The notes below the pieces were generated by a model. The model had not been told where the DNA came from. It worked only from the letters and a program-made list of their open reading frames with translations, and did no database searches. This document shows positions 34,854 through 42,697 of a stretch of 64,000 nt of DNA, in pieces. How positions within the stretch are numbered: position 1 is the stretch's first letter; each line of letters begins with the position of its first letter. Position numbers and translations under genes: made by a program. Origin of the DNA: Pontibacterium sp049603715 (GTDB taxonomy: Bacteria; Pseudomonadota; Gammaproteobacteria; Pseudomonadales; Balneatricaceae). Location: NCBI GenBank assembly GCA_049603715.1, contig JBMYSW010000017.1, forward strand, positions 12,420-76,419, written 5' to 3'.

Positions 34854-36308
34854 ATGGTAGCTTCGATAGGGATCCACTACGTTATTGCGTTTTTACTGAT
34901 AGCCATTTATGGCATTCAAGTTTGCCCGTTTTTAGATTCACTCACGCCGTTTCAGTTATTGTTGCCGTTGTCGATTGTGTTTTCAGCAATGGCGGTGGTA
35001 AGGCTGCGCTACGAGCGCAAACTCGCAACGTTACCCATCAAGCAGCAGGCGTCTCATCAGTTTTGGTTAGACCTCTGCCTCTTTGTGATTAGCGGCGTGT
35101 TATTGGCGTTGTATAATGCGGCTTATTATGGCTTTCCGCTCGAAAGTGGCTTAAAGGTGCTGGTGGGCTTTTTGTCCTTGGGCTTTTATATCGCCTGCCA
35201 CTTGTCGCTACAAAAAGAGCATCAAATTGCTCATACATTAAAAGAAGCCAATCAGCACATTGACCCCGACGAAAACCCTTACCCTATGACGCGCCGCTTT
35301 ATTTGGTTTGCCAGCTTGTGTGCTGTCTCACTGGTAGGGGTGGTGTTTTTAGTGATCAGCAAAGACTTAGACTGGCTAGTTGTGCACGGTCAGGCGGTTG
35401 GTTTGGATACAGCCAACGGTTATATCTTGGGCGAAATTACCTTTATTGTTGCCGTCATCATGGCTTATGTTTTGGCGATTATCGTTGCCTATTCTCGTAA
35501 CTTGGCGCTGTTAATTCAGGGCGAAAACCAAGTGTTGGCGCAAGTCACCCAAGGCCGTTTAGATGTTGAGGTAGCGGTGACCAGCAATAGCGAGTTTGGC
35601 CTGATGGCCCAGCATACTAACATCATGATTCGCTCCTTGGCCGAGCAAAGCCATCAGCTACAAATTACCCGCGATGCCAGTATTCTGGGCTTGGCGAGTT
35701 TGGCTGAAACCCGTGATAACGAAACGGGAGGGCATATTTTACGTACTCAAAACTTTGTTCGAGTGCTGGCCGAGCATATCGCGAGCTTGGGCAAAACCAA
35801 CTATCAACTCAGCGAAGAAACCATCGACTTACTCTACAAATCGGCCCCGCTACACGATGTAGGCAAAGTCGGTATCCCTGATGCCATTCTGCTTAAGCCA
35901 GGTAAGCTCACTGACGAAGAGTTCACCATTATGAAAACCCACGCCCAGATAGGTGCGGATGCTCTTAAGGTGGCTGAAGACCAGTTGGGCAGCAATTCGT
36001 TTTTACAAATTGCACGCGAGATTAGCCTATCGCACCACGAAAAATGGGATGGGTCAGGTTACCCCTACGGTTTAAAAGGAGAAGATATACCGCTATCTGG
36101 TCGTCTAATGGCCTTAGCAGACGTATACGATGCCTTGACCACCAAACGAGTGTATAAGCCGGCATTTAGCCACGAAAAAGCCAAAGCCATTATTCTTGAG
36201 GGCAACGGCAGCCACTTTGACCCTACCGTGATCGATGCGTTTTTAGCCCTAGAGCAAGACTTTATTGCCATTGCCAAAGCCTACCAAGACGAGGCACCGG
36301 CTCATTAA
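34854..36308 (+). CDS. Membrane HD-GYP phosphodiesterase
   Basis: A 484-residue protein. About six membrane segments lie in the first 225 residues, followed by a HAMP-like linker (QVTQGRLDVEVAVTSNSEFG). The HD-GYP domain follows: APLHDVGKVGIPDAIL, MKTHAQIGADAL, SLSHHEKWDGSGYP (HHExxDGSGYP) and LADVYDALTTKRVYK. All the catalytic and metal residues of active c-di-GMP phosphodiesterases appear intact. It probably lowers c-di-GMP in response to a membrane signal. It ends at a bidirectional terminator shared with the convergent channel gene. Confidence 0.92.
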   Translation: MVASIGIHYVIAFLLIAIYGIQVCPFLDSLTPFQLLLPLSIVFSAMAVVRLRYERKLATLPIKQQASHQFWLDLCLFVISGVLLALYNAAYYGFPLESGLKVLVGFLSLGFYIACHLSLQKEHQIAHTLKEANQHIDPDENPYPMTRRFIWFASLCAVSLVGVVFLVISKDLDWLVVHGQAVGLDTANGYILGEITFIVAVIMAYVLAIIVAYSRNLALLIQGENQVLAQVTQGRLDVEVAVTSNSEFGLMAQHTNIMIRSLAEQSHQLQITRDASILGLASLAETRDNETGGHILRTQNFVRVLAEHIASLGKTNYQLSEETIDLLYKSAPLHDVGKVGIPDAILLKPGKLTDEEFTIMKTHAQIGADALKVAEDQLGSNSFLQIAREISLSHHEKWDGSGYPYGLKGEDIPLSGRLMALADVYDALTTKRVYKPAFSHEKAKAIILEGNGSHFDPTVIDAFLALEQDFIAIAKAYQDEAPAH

Positions 36309-36346
36309 GCTTCTTACAGGTTGATCAGACAATAAAAAGGACAATA

Positions 36347-36371
36347 AAAAAGGCCCGATTTGGGCCTTTTT
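36347..36371. terminator. Bidirectional terminator
   Basis: AAAAAGGCCC/GGGCCTTTTT with a GATTT loop serves the converging HD-GYP and channel genes. Confidence 0.92.
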
Positions 36372-36413
36372 AGCTTTTGATTAAGTTGATGAGTGACTGG
36401 CTAGCTAGCTCAG

Positions 36414-37229
36414 CTAAGGTTTGTCGAGCTTGTCGCTTAGCGCCTGTACCTGCTTTTGTAACTCAGAGATCTGACTTACCAAGGCTTGGTGTTGGTCGTC
36501 TTTTTGTTGGTTATCTTCTGCAGATGTTTCAAGGGTCATCACCTCAAGTACCACGCCCACCATCATGTTTAAAAACACAAAAGCGGTTAAGAAGATAAAC
36601 ACCACAAAGAACGCCCAGCTGAAGGGGTAAACCTCCATGGTTTCGTACATAACGTCAGTCCAGTCCTCAAAGGTGGCGACACGAAACAGGGTGAGCATGG
36701 CAATAGCGATATCGCCCCACAGCACTGGGTTGATATTTTCGAAGAAAATAGAACCTACCGCAGCAAAAATGTAGAAGATGATAAACATCAACAAGGCGAT
36801 GTAACTCATTTTGGGGATCGCCTTGAGCAAGGCGCTGATAAGCACGCGAAGGTCGGGAATGATGGAGACCAAACGCAGCACCCTAAACACACGTAACAGG
36901 CGCGCCACCAAAATCATTTCAGTTTCAGAGATTGGCATTAGGCTACCAACAACGATGATGGTGTCAAAAATGTTCCAAGGGTCTGTAAAAAAGCGGCGCT
37001 TGTTTTCAAAAGCGACAAACCGAAGGGTGATTTCGATCAGAAAGAACACCGTAATGGCTTTGTCGAGGTAGTTGATGACGAGCTCAACCGTAGGGGGCAG
37101 CGCATAGGTTTTTGCGCCCACGGTGAGAGCAGCTATAAGGATGATGGCAATAACGAAGCCTTGGAAGGCTGGGCTTTGTTCTAGCTTTTTAAGCGGGGTA
37201 AGCCATGCCGGTGTGCTACTGGCATTCAT
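36414..37229 (-). CDS. Voltage-gated cation channel of the BacNav family
   Basis: A 271-residue one-repeat voltage-gated channel (NaChBac/NavAb type) that would assemble as a tetramer. S1-S3 lie within about 20-100. S4 carries spaced arginines in ILVARLLRVFRVLRLVS (107-122). The pore region has LFRVATFEDWTD, so the selectivity filter reads TFEDWTD (186-192). S6 follows (FVFLNMMVGVVLEVM), then an acidic neck and a C-terminal coiled coil (ISELQKQVQALSDKLDK). Sodium channels of this family have TLESWSx; the extra acids at 189 and 192 resemble the calcium-selective engineered CavAb filter (TLDDWSD). AAGGAC precedes the ATG. Confidence 0.93.
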   Translation of the reverse strand: MNASSTPAWLTPLKKLEQSPAFQGFVIAIILIAALTVGAKTYALPPTVELVINYLDKAITVFFLIEITLRFVAFENKRRFFTDPWNIFDTIIVVGSLMPISETEMILVARLLRVFRVLRLVSIIPDLRVLISALLKAIPKMSYIALLMFIIFYIFAAVGSIFFENINPVLWGDIAIAMLTLFRVATFEDWTDVMYETMEVYPFSWAFFVVFIFLTAFVFLNMMVGVVLEVMTLETSAEDNQQKDDQHQALVSQISELQKQVQALSDKLDKP

Positions 37230-37368
37230 GGATTAGAGTCCTTGCGTAAATAAAAAATCTGGTATCCAGTGTGGGTAAATTTGGGCAGATAATACCTTAA
37301 GCGCAGTAAACTTTCGCCCATGCTTTTGTGGGGTTTTTCGTTAAAAATTCAAGCAAAAGTGAGCTAGT

Positions 37369-37653
37369 TTAGCTGCGCTTGATGCGCACCACGTTCATTA
37401 CCTCCATATCAAAGCCGGCCACCGACTCAGTGCTGGGGTAATAACTGAGGTTCACGCGAGCACCCTTGAGGCTTTGGTACTCGGTTTTGCGCTTGTAACG
37501 AAAGGGAACGTCGTGGCCTTCAATCATTAGGGTGTTTAGCACCCAGTCACCGTCGCTGCGCTGAACATGGGAGCGCACCTTAACAAAGTCACTTTGGGTA
37601 AGCTGTTGGTGTTTTTTGATTAGGTCTTTGGCACTGCGCTTAATTGAGCTCAT
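37369..37653 (-). CDS. Conserved-looking small protein, unknown
   Basis: A 94-residue, basic, soluble protein that I do not recognise. It has no cysteine or membrane segment. The N-terminal 20 residues are helical and Lys-rich (IKRSAKDLIKKHQQL); the rest looks like a small beta barrel (WVLNTLMIEGHDVPFRYKR, ARVNLSYYPSTESVAGF). It may bind RNA or DNA, judging only by charge. The ribosome-binding site is weak. It lies between the channel gene and yeiH, on the same strand as both. Confidence 0.7.
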   Translation of the reverse strand: MSSIKRSAKDLIKKHQQLTQSDFVKVRSHVQRSDGDWVLNTLMIEGHDVPFRYKRKTEYQSLKGARVNLSYYPSTESVAGFDMEVMNVVRIKRS

Positions 37654-37782
37654 AAAAATAGCGAAAAGCTGAGATGGAGGTTGGCTTTAAAAGTTGATAC
37701 AGATCAATTTACTTTACCCGACTCTCGCTAAAGATGCAGCCTTGCAAGTGGCAGCACAGGACTAAATACTCGCTGGTGAGCA

Positions 37783-38880
37783 TTAGCTACCCAACAAAAG
37801 CGTTAGTCCTAAACCTGCGCTCACCAACCAAACAAATAGCAAAGCACCTAACACAAAAGGTTTTGCCCCCAAGTGGATGAGCTGATGCAGCGGTGTTGCT
37901 AAACCCAAGGCCACCATGGCCATGGTGAGCAGTAAATCGTCTAGGTGGCGAATGGCGTCGATAAGCACAGGGCTAAAAGAAACCAAGCTGTTTACACCAA
38001 TGACGGCGATAAACAAAAAAGCAAACCAAGGTACGGTGATGCTTGGCGTTTTGCTGTGGCTTTTTGCTTGATGAGCCACACTTGTTTGCTGTGATGGCTT
38101 ATTCGCAGTCGTTAAACGATGAAGGCCAAAAGCAAGTGCCAGTAAAAAAGGTGCTAATAATACAACACGACCCATTTTGGCGATCACCGCACTGGCCTCA
38201 ACCTCCGGATTAACAGAAGCGCCAGCCGCGACCACTTGGGCCACTTCGTGAATGGTTGCACCGGTGAATAGGCCAAATTGTTCGTGAGTGAGTTGTAGAG
38301 GCGCCGCAAGCAACGAAAACAGCAGCGGGTACGACAGCATGGCCAAAGTGCCAAACAGCAAAATTGTGGCAATGGCGGCAGAGACCTGACGCTCGTTGGC
38401 TTTTACAACTGGCTGAGTGGCTAAAATGGCGGCGGCTCCACAAATAGAGCTGCCCGCGCCAATTAACAGGGTGGTGGGTGTATCTAGCTTAAGTAGCTTT
38501 TTGCCCAGCAGGCAAGCAATGGCAAAGGTAGAGGTGAGCATTAAGGCATCAACGGCAAAGCCTTTCCATCCCAGCTGCCCTAAGTCGCCCAGCGTAAGGC
38601 GAAAACCGTATAAAACAATTCCGGCTTGCAAAAGGTACTTTTTGGCAAAGCCTAAGCCGCCTTTGCAGGTGTTTTGCTGGCTGGTGGTGAGCAGTGGCGC
38701 AATGGCCATGCCGAGTAAAACCGCAAGGGTAAGGGAGCTTATACCTAAGTTTTGCACCCATGAGGCTTGTCCAAGCCAAAGCGCAACAACTGCCAATACC
38801 AGTGCGGTGGCTAAACCTGCGATAAGTGATGTGCTTGGCGGCTGTGTAAGTGTTGATTGAGCGAGTGTTGAGGTTGGCAT
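37783..38880 (-). CDS. yeiH: YeiH-family putative sulfate exporter
   Basis: A 365-residue inner-membrane protein with about ten spans, family UPF0324 (Cons_hypoth698). Typical motifs are NTCKGGLGFAKKYLLQAGIVLYG, LLIGAGSSICGAAAILA and GLFTGATIHEVAQVVAAG. Members are annotated as putative sulfate exporters; the transported ion is not proven in most cases. It is divergent from a LysR regulator of the YeiE type across a perfect LysR-like palindrome, the same pairing as in E. coli yeiH/yeiE. Confidence 0.92.
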   Translation of the reverse strand: MPTSTLAQSTLTQPPSTSLIAGLATALVLAVVALWLGQASWVQNLGISSLTLAVLLGMAIAPLLTTSQQNTCKGGLGFAKKYLLQAGIVLYGFRLTLGDLGQLGWKGFAVDALMLTSTFAIACLLGKKLLKLDTPTTLLIGAGSSICGAAAILATQPVVKANERQVSAAIATILLFGTLAMLSYPLLFSLLAAPLQLTHEQFGLFTGATIHEVAQVVAAGASVNPEVEASAVIAKMGRVVLLAPFLLALAFGLHRLTTANKPSQQTSVAHQAKSHSKTPSITVPWFAFLFIAVIGVNSLVSFSPVLIDAIRHLDDLLLTMAMVALGLATPLHQLIHLGAKPFVLGALLFVWLVSAGLGLTLLLGS

Positions 38881-38959
38881 GGCATAACGCTCTCGTGTTT
38901 GTGGTATGCCTTACACTATAGAGGGGGGTGGTGATAAATAAAAACGGATAGTTTTATTT

Positions 38960-38986
38960 TAATTAACCAGTAAAATTGGTTAATTA
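38960..38986. promoter_or_regulatory. LysR-type operator between yeiH and its regulator
   Basis: Perfect ten-base arms TAATTAACCA and TGGTTAATTA are separated by seven bases. It lies 53 bases before the GTG start chosen for the regulator and overlaps the alternative upstream TTG. Confidence 0.85.
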
Positions 38987-39038
38987 TATGGTTGCTCAAG
39001 AGCGACAAGCTAAAAGCTTATATAAAGAGGAAGGGCCA

Positions 39039-39962
39039 GTGAGACTCACCTTACGACAACTCACGATTTTTTTGGCGTTATCCGACCAAGGCACGACCCA
39101 ACAGGCGGCGAAGCAGTTGAGCTTGTCGCAATCGGCGGTCAGTGCGGCTGTGTTGGAGTTAGAGCGACTGCTGGGGCTTGCGGTGTTTGACCGAGTAGGC
39201 AAACGCTTGCAACTTAATGATCATGGTCGGGCGCTATTACCGCGAGCACGGGCGTTGGTCGACCATGCACTAAGCCTTGAAAATGATTTTGGTGAGACGC
39301 CCCTCAGTGCGATTCGTATTGGTGGAAGTCTCACCATTGGCGCTTATTTGTTGCCCAAGCTCATCGCCGAGTTAGAAACCAGCACGGCCCAGAGCGATAT
39401 TGAGAACCCGTTGCCGCGCCGCGTTTTGCCGACCATTGAAATGTCGGTGGCAAACTCAGAGCTGATTGCCAATAAAGTCGCGAGCTTTGATTTGGATGTC
39501 GGTTTAATCGAAGGCCCGTGCCATCGCCATGATCTGCTCGTCACTCCTTGGCGAAAAGACGAGCTGGTATTGGTGGTATCAGCACAACACCCTTTAGCGA
39601 AGGCAAAGTCGCCAGTGAGTTTTGCTGCGTTAGCCGACAGTGCTTGGCTGTTACGAGAGCCTGGCTCAGGTACGCGGGCAATTTTAGAGTCGCTTTTAGT
39701 GCCGCACATTGGCCCGTTAACCGTGCGGTTTGAGTTAAACGATCACCATGCCATCAAGCAATGTGCCATTGAGGGGTTGGGTGTGGCGTGTTTATCGCAA
39801 TTGATGGTAGAAGATGCACTAAACGATGGGCGTTTAGTCGCTTTAAAAACCCCCTTGGGCGCGTTAACTCGTCAGTTTAGTTTGCTGCTTCATCGCAATA
39901 AGCATATGTCTGATGCGCTGCAGCAAGTGACAGATCATATTCGGGCACAAACTGACTTGTAG
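39039..39962 (+). CDS. yeiE: LysR-family regulator, YeiE-like
   Basis: A 307-residue LysR regulator. The N-terminal winged helix is RLTLRQLTIFLALSDQGTTQ followed by AAKQLSLSQSAVSAAVLELE, and the effector-binding domain follows from about residue 90. YeiE-like features are the QLTIFLAL start and the partner yeiH gene. The GTG at 39039 is preceded by GAGGAAGG. The reading frame also extends upstream to TTG 38976, but that would place the start inside the operator palindrome. It probably controls yeiH and itself through that palindrome. Confidence 0.88.
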   Translation: MRLTLRQLTIFLALSDQGTTQQAAKQLSLSQSAVSAAVLELERLLGLAVFDRVGKRLQLNDHGRALLPRARALVDHALSLENDFGETPLSAIRIGGSLTIGAYLLPKLIAELETSTAQSDIENPLPRRVLPTIEMSVANSELIANKVASFDLDVGLIEGPCHRHDLLVTPWRKDELVLVVSAQHPLAKAKSPVSFAALADSAWLLREPGSGTRAILESLLVPHIGPLTVRFELNDHHAIKQCAIEGLGVACLSQLMVEDALNDGRLVALKTPLGALTRQFSLLLHRNKHMSDALQQVTDHIRAQTDL

Positions 39963-40011
39963 TGCTTTACGGGTAGGTGTGGGAGTGGAAACCAAGCCTA
40001 TTGTTGGTTTA

Positions 40012-40055
40012 GGCCGTGCGTTAAGGCAAGGGGACTTCGCCTCAAACGCACGGCC
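40012..40055. other. Long hairpin between convergent genes
   Basis: A perfect 11-base stem GGCCGTGCGTT/AACGCACGGCC encloses a 22-base loop that holds a smaller AGGC/GCCT stem. No T run follows on either strand. It may act as a Rho-assisted or processing end for the convergent yeiE and qorB transcripts. Confidence 0.5.
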
Positions 40056-40074
40056 CACGGCTTAAGTGGCGAGA

Positions 40075-40944
40075 TTAAAGTGCCGCAAGGGTTGCCTTAA
40101 TAACATCAGCATAAGGTGTGGTTGGGCGGCCAATCAGGCTGCTCAGTGTAGCGTCGTCGCTAAACAAACCGCCCTTTGATGCACCTGTGTCCGACTCGGC
40201 TAGTAAAACAGCCAGTGGCTCAGGTAAGCCTGCGCCGATGAGTGCGCCCGCAAACTCACTTTCGGGCAAGTTTACATAAGCGACGGTTTTGCCTGCTTGT
40301 TGAGCAATTTCGGCAGCAAATTCAGAGAGGGTGTAAGCATCGCCACCTGCTAATTCTAGAATGTCGCTACCGCTGGCTTTGCCTTCTAACACATTTAGAA
40401 TCGCGGCCACCGCTGCTGCTGCGTAATCTGCACGCGCGGCAGAGGCGATTTGGCCTTCGCCAGCACAGCCAATAAACGCTGAATGCTCAAGGGATGGGGC
40501 GATGCTTGCTGCGTAGTTTTCGGTGTACCAGCCATTGCGTAACACAGTGTAAGCGATGCCAGATGCTTTAATTAGCGCCTCTGTTTCTAGGTGCTCTTTT
40601 GCCAAAGGTAGCGGCGAGCTGTCGGCCTTTAAGATACTGGTGTAAAGAATGTGTTCTACGCCATTTGCTTTAGCCGCTTCGATCACCGCTTTGTGTTGTG
40701 GCGTACGTTGGCCCACTTCGCTAGAAGAGATCAAAAGTAGCTGTTTTACACCTGCTAAAGCCGTGGTAAGAGTGTCGGCTTGGCTGTAGTCGCCCAAACG
40801 TACATCAATGCCTTGCTCGCTGTAGCTTTGTGCTTTTTCAGGTGAGCGAACCACTGCGATCAGTTGGCTTGGGTCGACTTTTGTCACCAATTCGTTAATA
40901 ACCAGTTGGCCTAGTTGGCCGGTAGCGCCTGTAATTGCGATCAT
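40075..40944 (-). CDS. qorB: NAD(P)H:quinone oxidoreductase QorB (YtfG)
   Basis: A 289-residue NmrA-like short-chain dehydrogenase. It starts with the Rossmann motif MIAITGATGQLGQLVI and contains LRNGWYTENYAASIAP, both typical of YtfG/QOR2. GAGG lies upstream of the ATG. It would reduce quinones with NADPH, protecting from electrophile stress. It is divergent from an HxlR regulator matching YtfH, the E. coli arrangement, across a 189-base region with a quasi-palindrome. Confidence 0.93.
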   Translation of the reverse strand: MIAITGATGQLGQLVINELVTKVDPSQLIAVVRSPEKAQSYSEQGIDVRLGDYSQADTLTTALAGVKQLLLISSSEVGQRTPQHKAVIEAAKANGVEHILYTSILKADSSPLPLAKEHLETEALIKASGIAYTVLRNGWYTENYAASIAPSLEHSAFIGCAGEGQIASAARADYAAAAVAAILNVLEGKASGSDILELAGGDAYTLSEFAAEIAQQAGKTVAYVNLPESEFAGALIGAGLPEPLAVLLAESDTGASKGGLFSDDATLSSLIGRPTTPYADVIKATLAAL

Positions 40945-41025
40945 TGAGATGTCCTCATAAAAGTAACAAAAAATTGAGTTGTAAGGCCTTAATGAGAAGC
41001 ATCTTATGCTCTTAACTAACTAAAA

Positions 41026-41037
41026 GTAAGTACATAC
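41026..41037. promoter_or_regulatory. Candidate HxlR operator between qorB and ytfH
   Basis: The quasi-palindrome GTAAGTACATAC has a GTAC centre and matches its own reverse complement at 10 of 12 positions. Its position between the divergent genes fits control by YtfH. Confidence 0.4.
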
Positions 41038-41133
41038 AAAAAGGTTAGTGTAAAATAATTTTTTTGATATACTGGCTAAATATCGAACAGCTAACGGCGG
41101 CTCGCCGCTTTTACCGACCGCTGAGGACTTGAT

Positions 41134-41511
41134 ATGAATGACCAAACCCTGCCGATGAAGGGGGAAGTATTTTCTCCCTTGTGCCCATCTCGCGATGTAC
41201 TTAACCATATTACCAGCCGTTGGGGTGTGTTAATTTTGGTGGCATTACTCGAAAAAACCTACCGCTTTAGCGAACTTAGACGCAAAATTGAAGGTGTTAG
41301 CGAAAAAATGTTGGCGCAAAACCTGGCCAACTTGGCAGCCGATGGCTTGGTTCATCGCGAGGCCTACCCCGTTATTCCACCACAAGTAGAATACAGCTTA
41401 ACGGAGTTAGGCGTAGAGGCAGCAACGCGCATGGCGTCGCTGGTGGACTGGTTAGAAGAGAACATCACGCCAATTATTGAGGCGCAAAAAGAGGCAGAGC
41501 TAGCCGATTGA
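41134..41511 (+). CDS. ytfH: HxlR-family regulator, YtfH/QorR-like
   Basis: A 125-residue winged-helix regulator of the HxlR (DUF24) family. LCPSRDVLNHITSRWGVLIL at the N-terminus carries Cys17 in the conserved CP position used for redox or quinone sensing in this family. The wing follows LNHITSRW..., with FSELRRKIEGVSEKML as recognition region. It is divergent from qorB and so probably represses it until quinones or oxidants modify Cys17. Confidence 0.93.
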   Translation: MNDQTLPMKGEVFSPLCPSRDVLNHITSRWGVLILVALLEKTYRFSELRRKIEGVSEKMLAQNLANLAADGLVHREAYPVIPPQVEYSLTELGVEAATRMASLVDWLEENITPIIEAQKEAELAD

Positions 41512-41643
41512 GTCGCTAGTGGTTGGGTTTTCCATATGCGTACATTGATAAAACAATCGCCCTCGGAAAGTAGTCTCATCCAGTTAGTCGTAGTTACAAT
41601 TTATATTGTGCCAGTTATCGGCCTGATGACAGAGTGAAAAGAA

Positions 41644-42120
41644 CTAATTTGCGTTCTTTATGGCTGGTATCGTTGCATCGTACTCGCGTAATGTATTTAC
41701 GAGAAATAGCCCCGCGATCGCACCTACACCGGCAAGAAGTAGTGGGTTTCCCTTCCCGGTTTTCAAAGATAACCCTCCCACTAGGATTGCTGAGATGATG
41801 GCTGCTCTGAGTTGAGGGCTGTATTTCCGGCCTTCAATTAAAAGAGTGGCGATGTGTTCACAGTTGTTTAGATACTTGCTGTATGTTAGGTCTTGCTCAA
41901 AAATCAAAACTAAACGAGCTTTGAGAGCCTCACAATTAAGGTGGTCCGTTTTGACTACCTTTACTTCCTTATCTTGGGCATATTCTTCATAGCTTATAAT
42001 CTCGACGCCTCCTGAAGGGGAGTTATGCAGAACTTTGTGGTTACCTAAGTAAACAGCGGCATGCTGGACGACACCTTTGGTTCGGTACAGTAAGTAGCCC
42101 ATTTCTAGTTTTGTATTCAT
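41644..42120 (-). CDS. LRAT-like (permuted NlpC/P60) membrane enzyme
   Basis: A 158-residue protein of the LRAT/H-REV107-like class. The His-His-Cys set is visible: His20 in VVQHAAVYLGN, His32 in VLHN, twelve residues on as in LRAT and HRASLS proteins, and Cys87 in YLNNCEHIATLL, which matches the NCEH active-site motif. Residues 105-145 form two hydrophobic segments (AAIISAILVGG; LLLAGVGAIAGLFLV), so the catalytic part is probably anchored at the inner membrane. Such enzymes transfer or hydrolyse acyl groups or cleave amide bonds. AAGG precedes the ATG. It is divergent from an XRE regulator across a perfect palindrome. Confidence 0.85.
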   Translation of the reverse strand: MNTKLEMGYLLYRTKGVVQHAAVYLGNHKVLHNSPSGGVEIISYEEYAQDKEVKVVKTDHLNCEALKARLVLIFEQDLTYSKYLNNCEHIATLLIEGRKYSPQLRAAIISAILVGGLSLKTGKGNPLLLAGVGAIAGLFLVNTLREYDATIPAIKNAN

Positions 42121-42139
42121 TTGTGTTAACCTTACATTA

Positions 42140-42169
42140 TTACGTTTAATGTATATACATTAAACGTAA
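42140..42169. promoter_or_regulatory. Perfect 30-base palindrome, probable XRE operator
   Basis: Each 15-base arm (42140-42154; 42155-42169) is the exact reverse complement of the other. It lies 19 bases from the LRAT-like start and 48 from the XRE start, so one operator may control both genes. Confidence 0.85.
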
Positions 42170-42217
42170 ATAAATTCTTTGTAAATTATTTTTTACATAA
42201 ATTTAATAGAGGTCACG

Positions 42218-42601
42218 ATGAAGATAGAGAAAACTTCTTATTCTGCAGTGCTTGGAGTTGTCCTTAACAATCAGAGGAAAATGGAGGGCATTGAGCAAGG
42301 AGAAATGGCTGAGCGTATGGGATTGTCACAGGCAAGCTATAGCCGCCTTGAAAGTGGTAAGTCTTCGTTTTCTGTTGACCAAATGTATCAAGCGGCGGTC
42401 GCATTGGGCATTAAAGCCAGTGACTTAACGGAAGCGCTGAATGATACAGTTGAAAGATTGCGTGAGAGTGGAGTGGAGGTGGTTCCACAAGTTCGAGGAA
42501 ATACAACTCAGGCCAAATCCTCAGCTGCTGGAGATGTTGGTAAAGTTCTAGCAGGTGCTACGCTGGGCGCAGTACTGATAACCCTATTGAGTAAAAGGTA
42601 A
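42218..42601 (+). CDS. XRE regulator with C-terminal membrane segment
   Basis: A 127-residue protein. Residues about 12-75 form an XRE/Cro-type helix-turn-helix (MAERMGLSQASYSRLESGKS). After a linker, residues 107-125 (VGKVLAGATLGAVLITLL) form a hydrophobic helix ending in Ser-Lys-Arg, so it may tether the regulator to the membrane. GAGG precedes the ATG. The glycine-rich membrane part resembles the composition of the tail of the divergent LRAT-like protein, which suggests the two may associate. It probably binds the 30-base palindrome. Confidence 0.88.
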   Translation: MKIEKTSYSAVLGVVLNNQRKMEGIEQGEMAERMGLSQASYSRLESGKSSFSVDQMYQAAVALGIKASDLTEALNDTVERLRESGVEVVPQVRGNTTQAKSSAAGDVGKVLAGATLGAVLITLLSKR

Positions 42602-42697
42602 AATCTTTTCTGGGTTAATAGTAGCTTGTGGCTAAGCTCAAGTTGTTATTCATGTGTAGTGATTGCTTTCTAGCTTGGCACTAATTTAAGTATTTGT

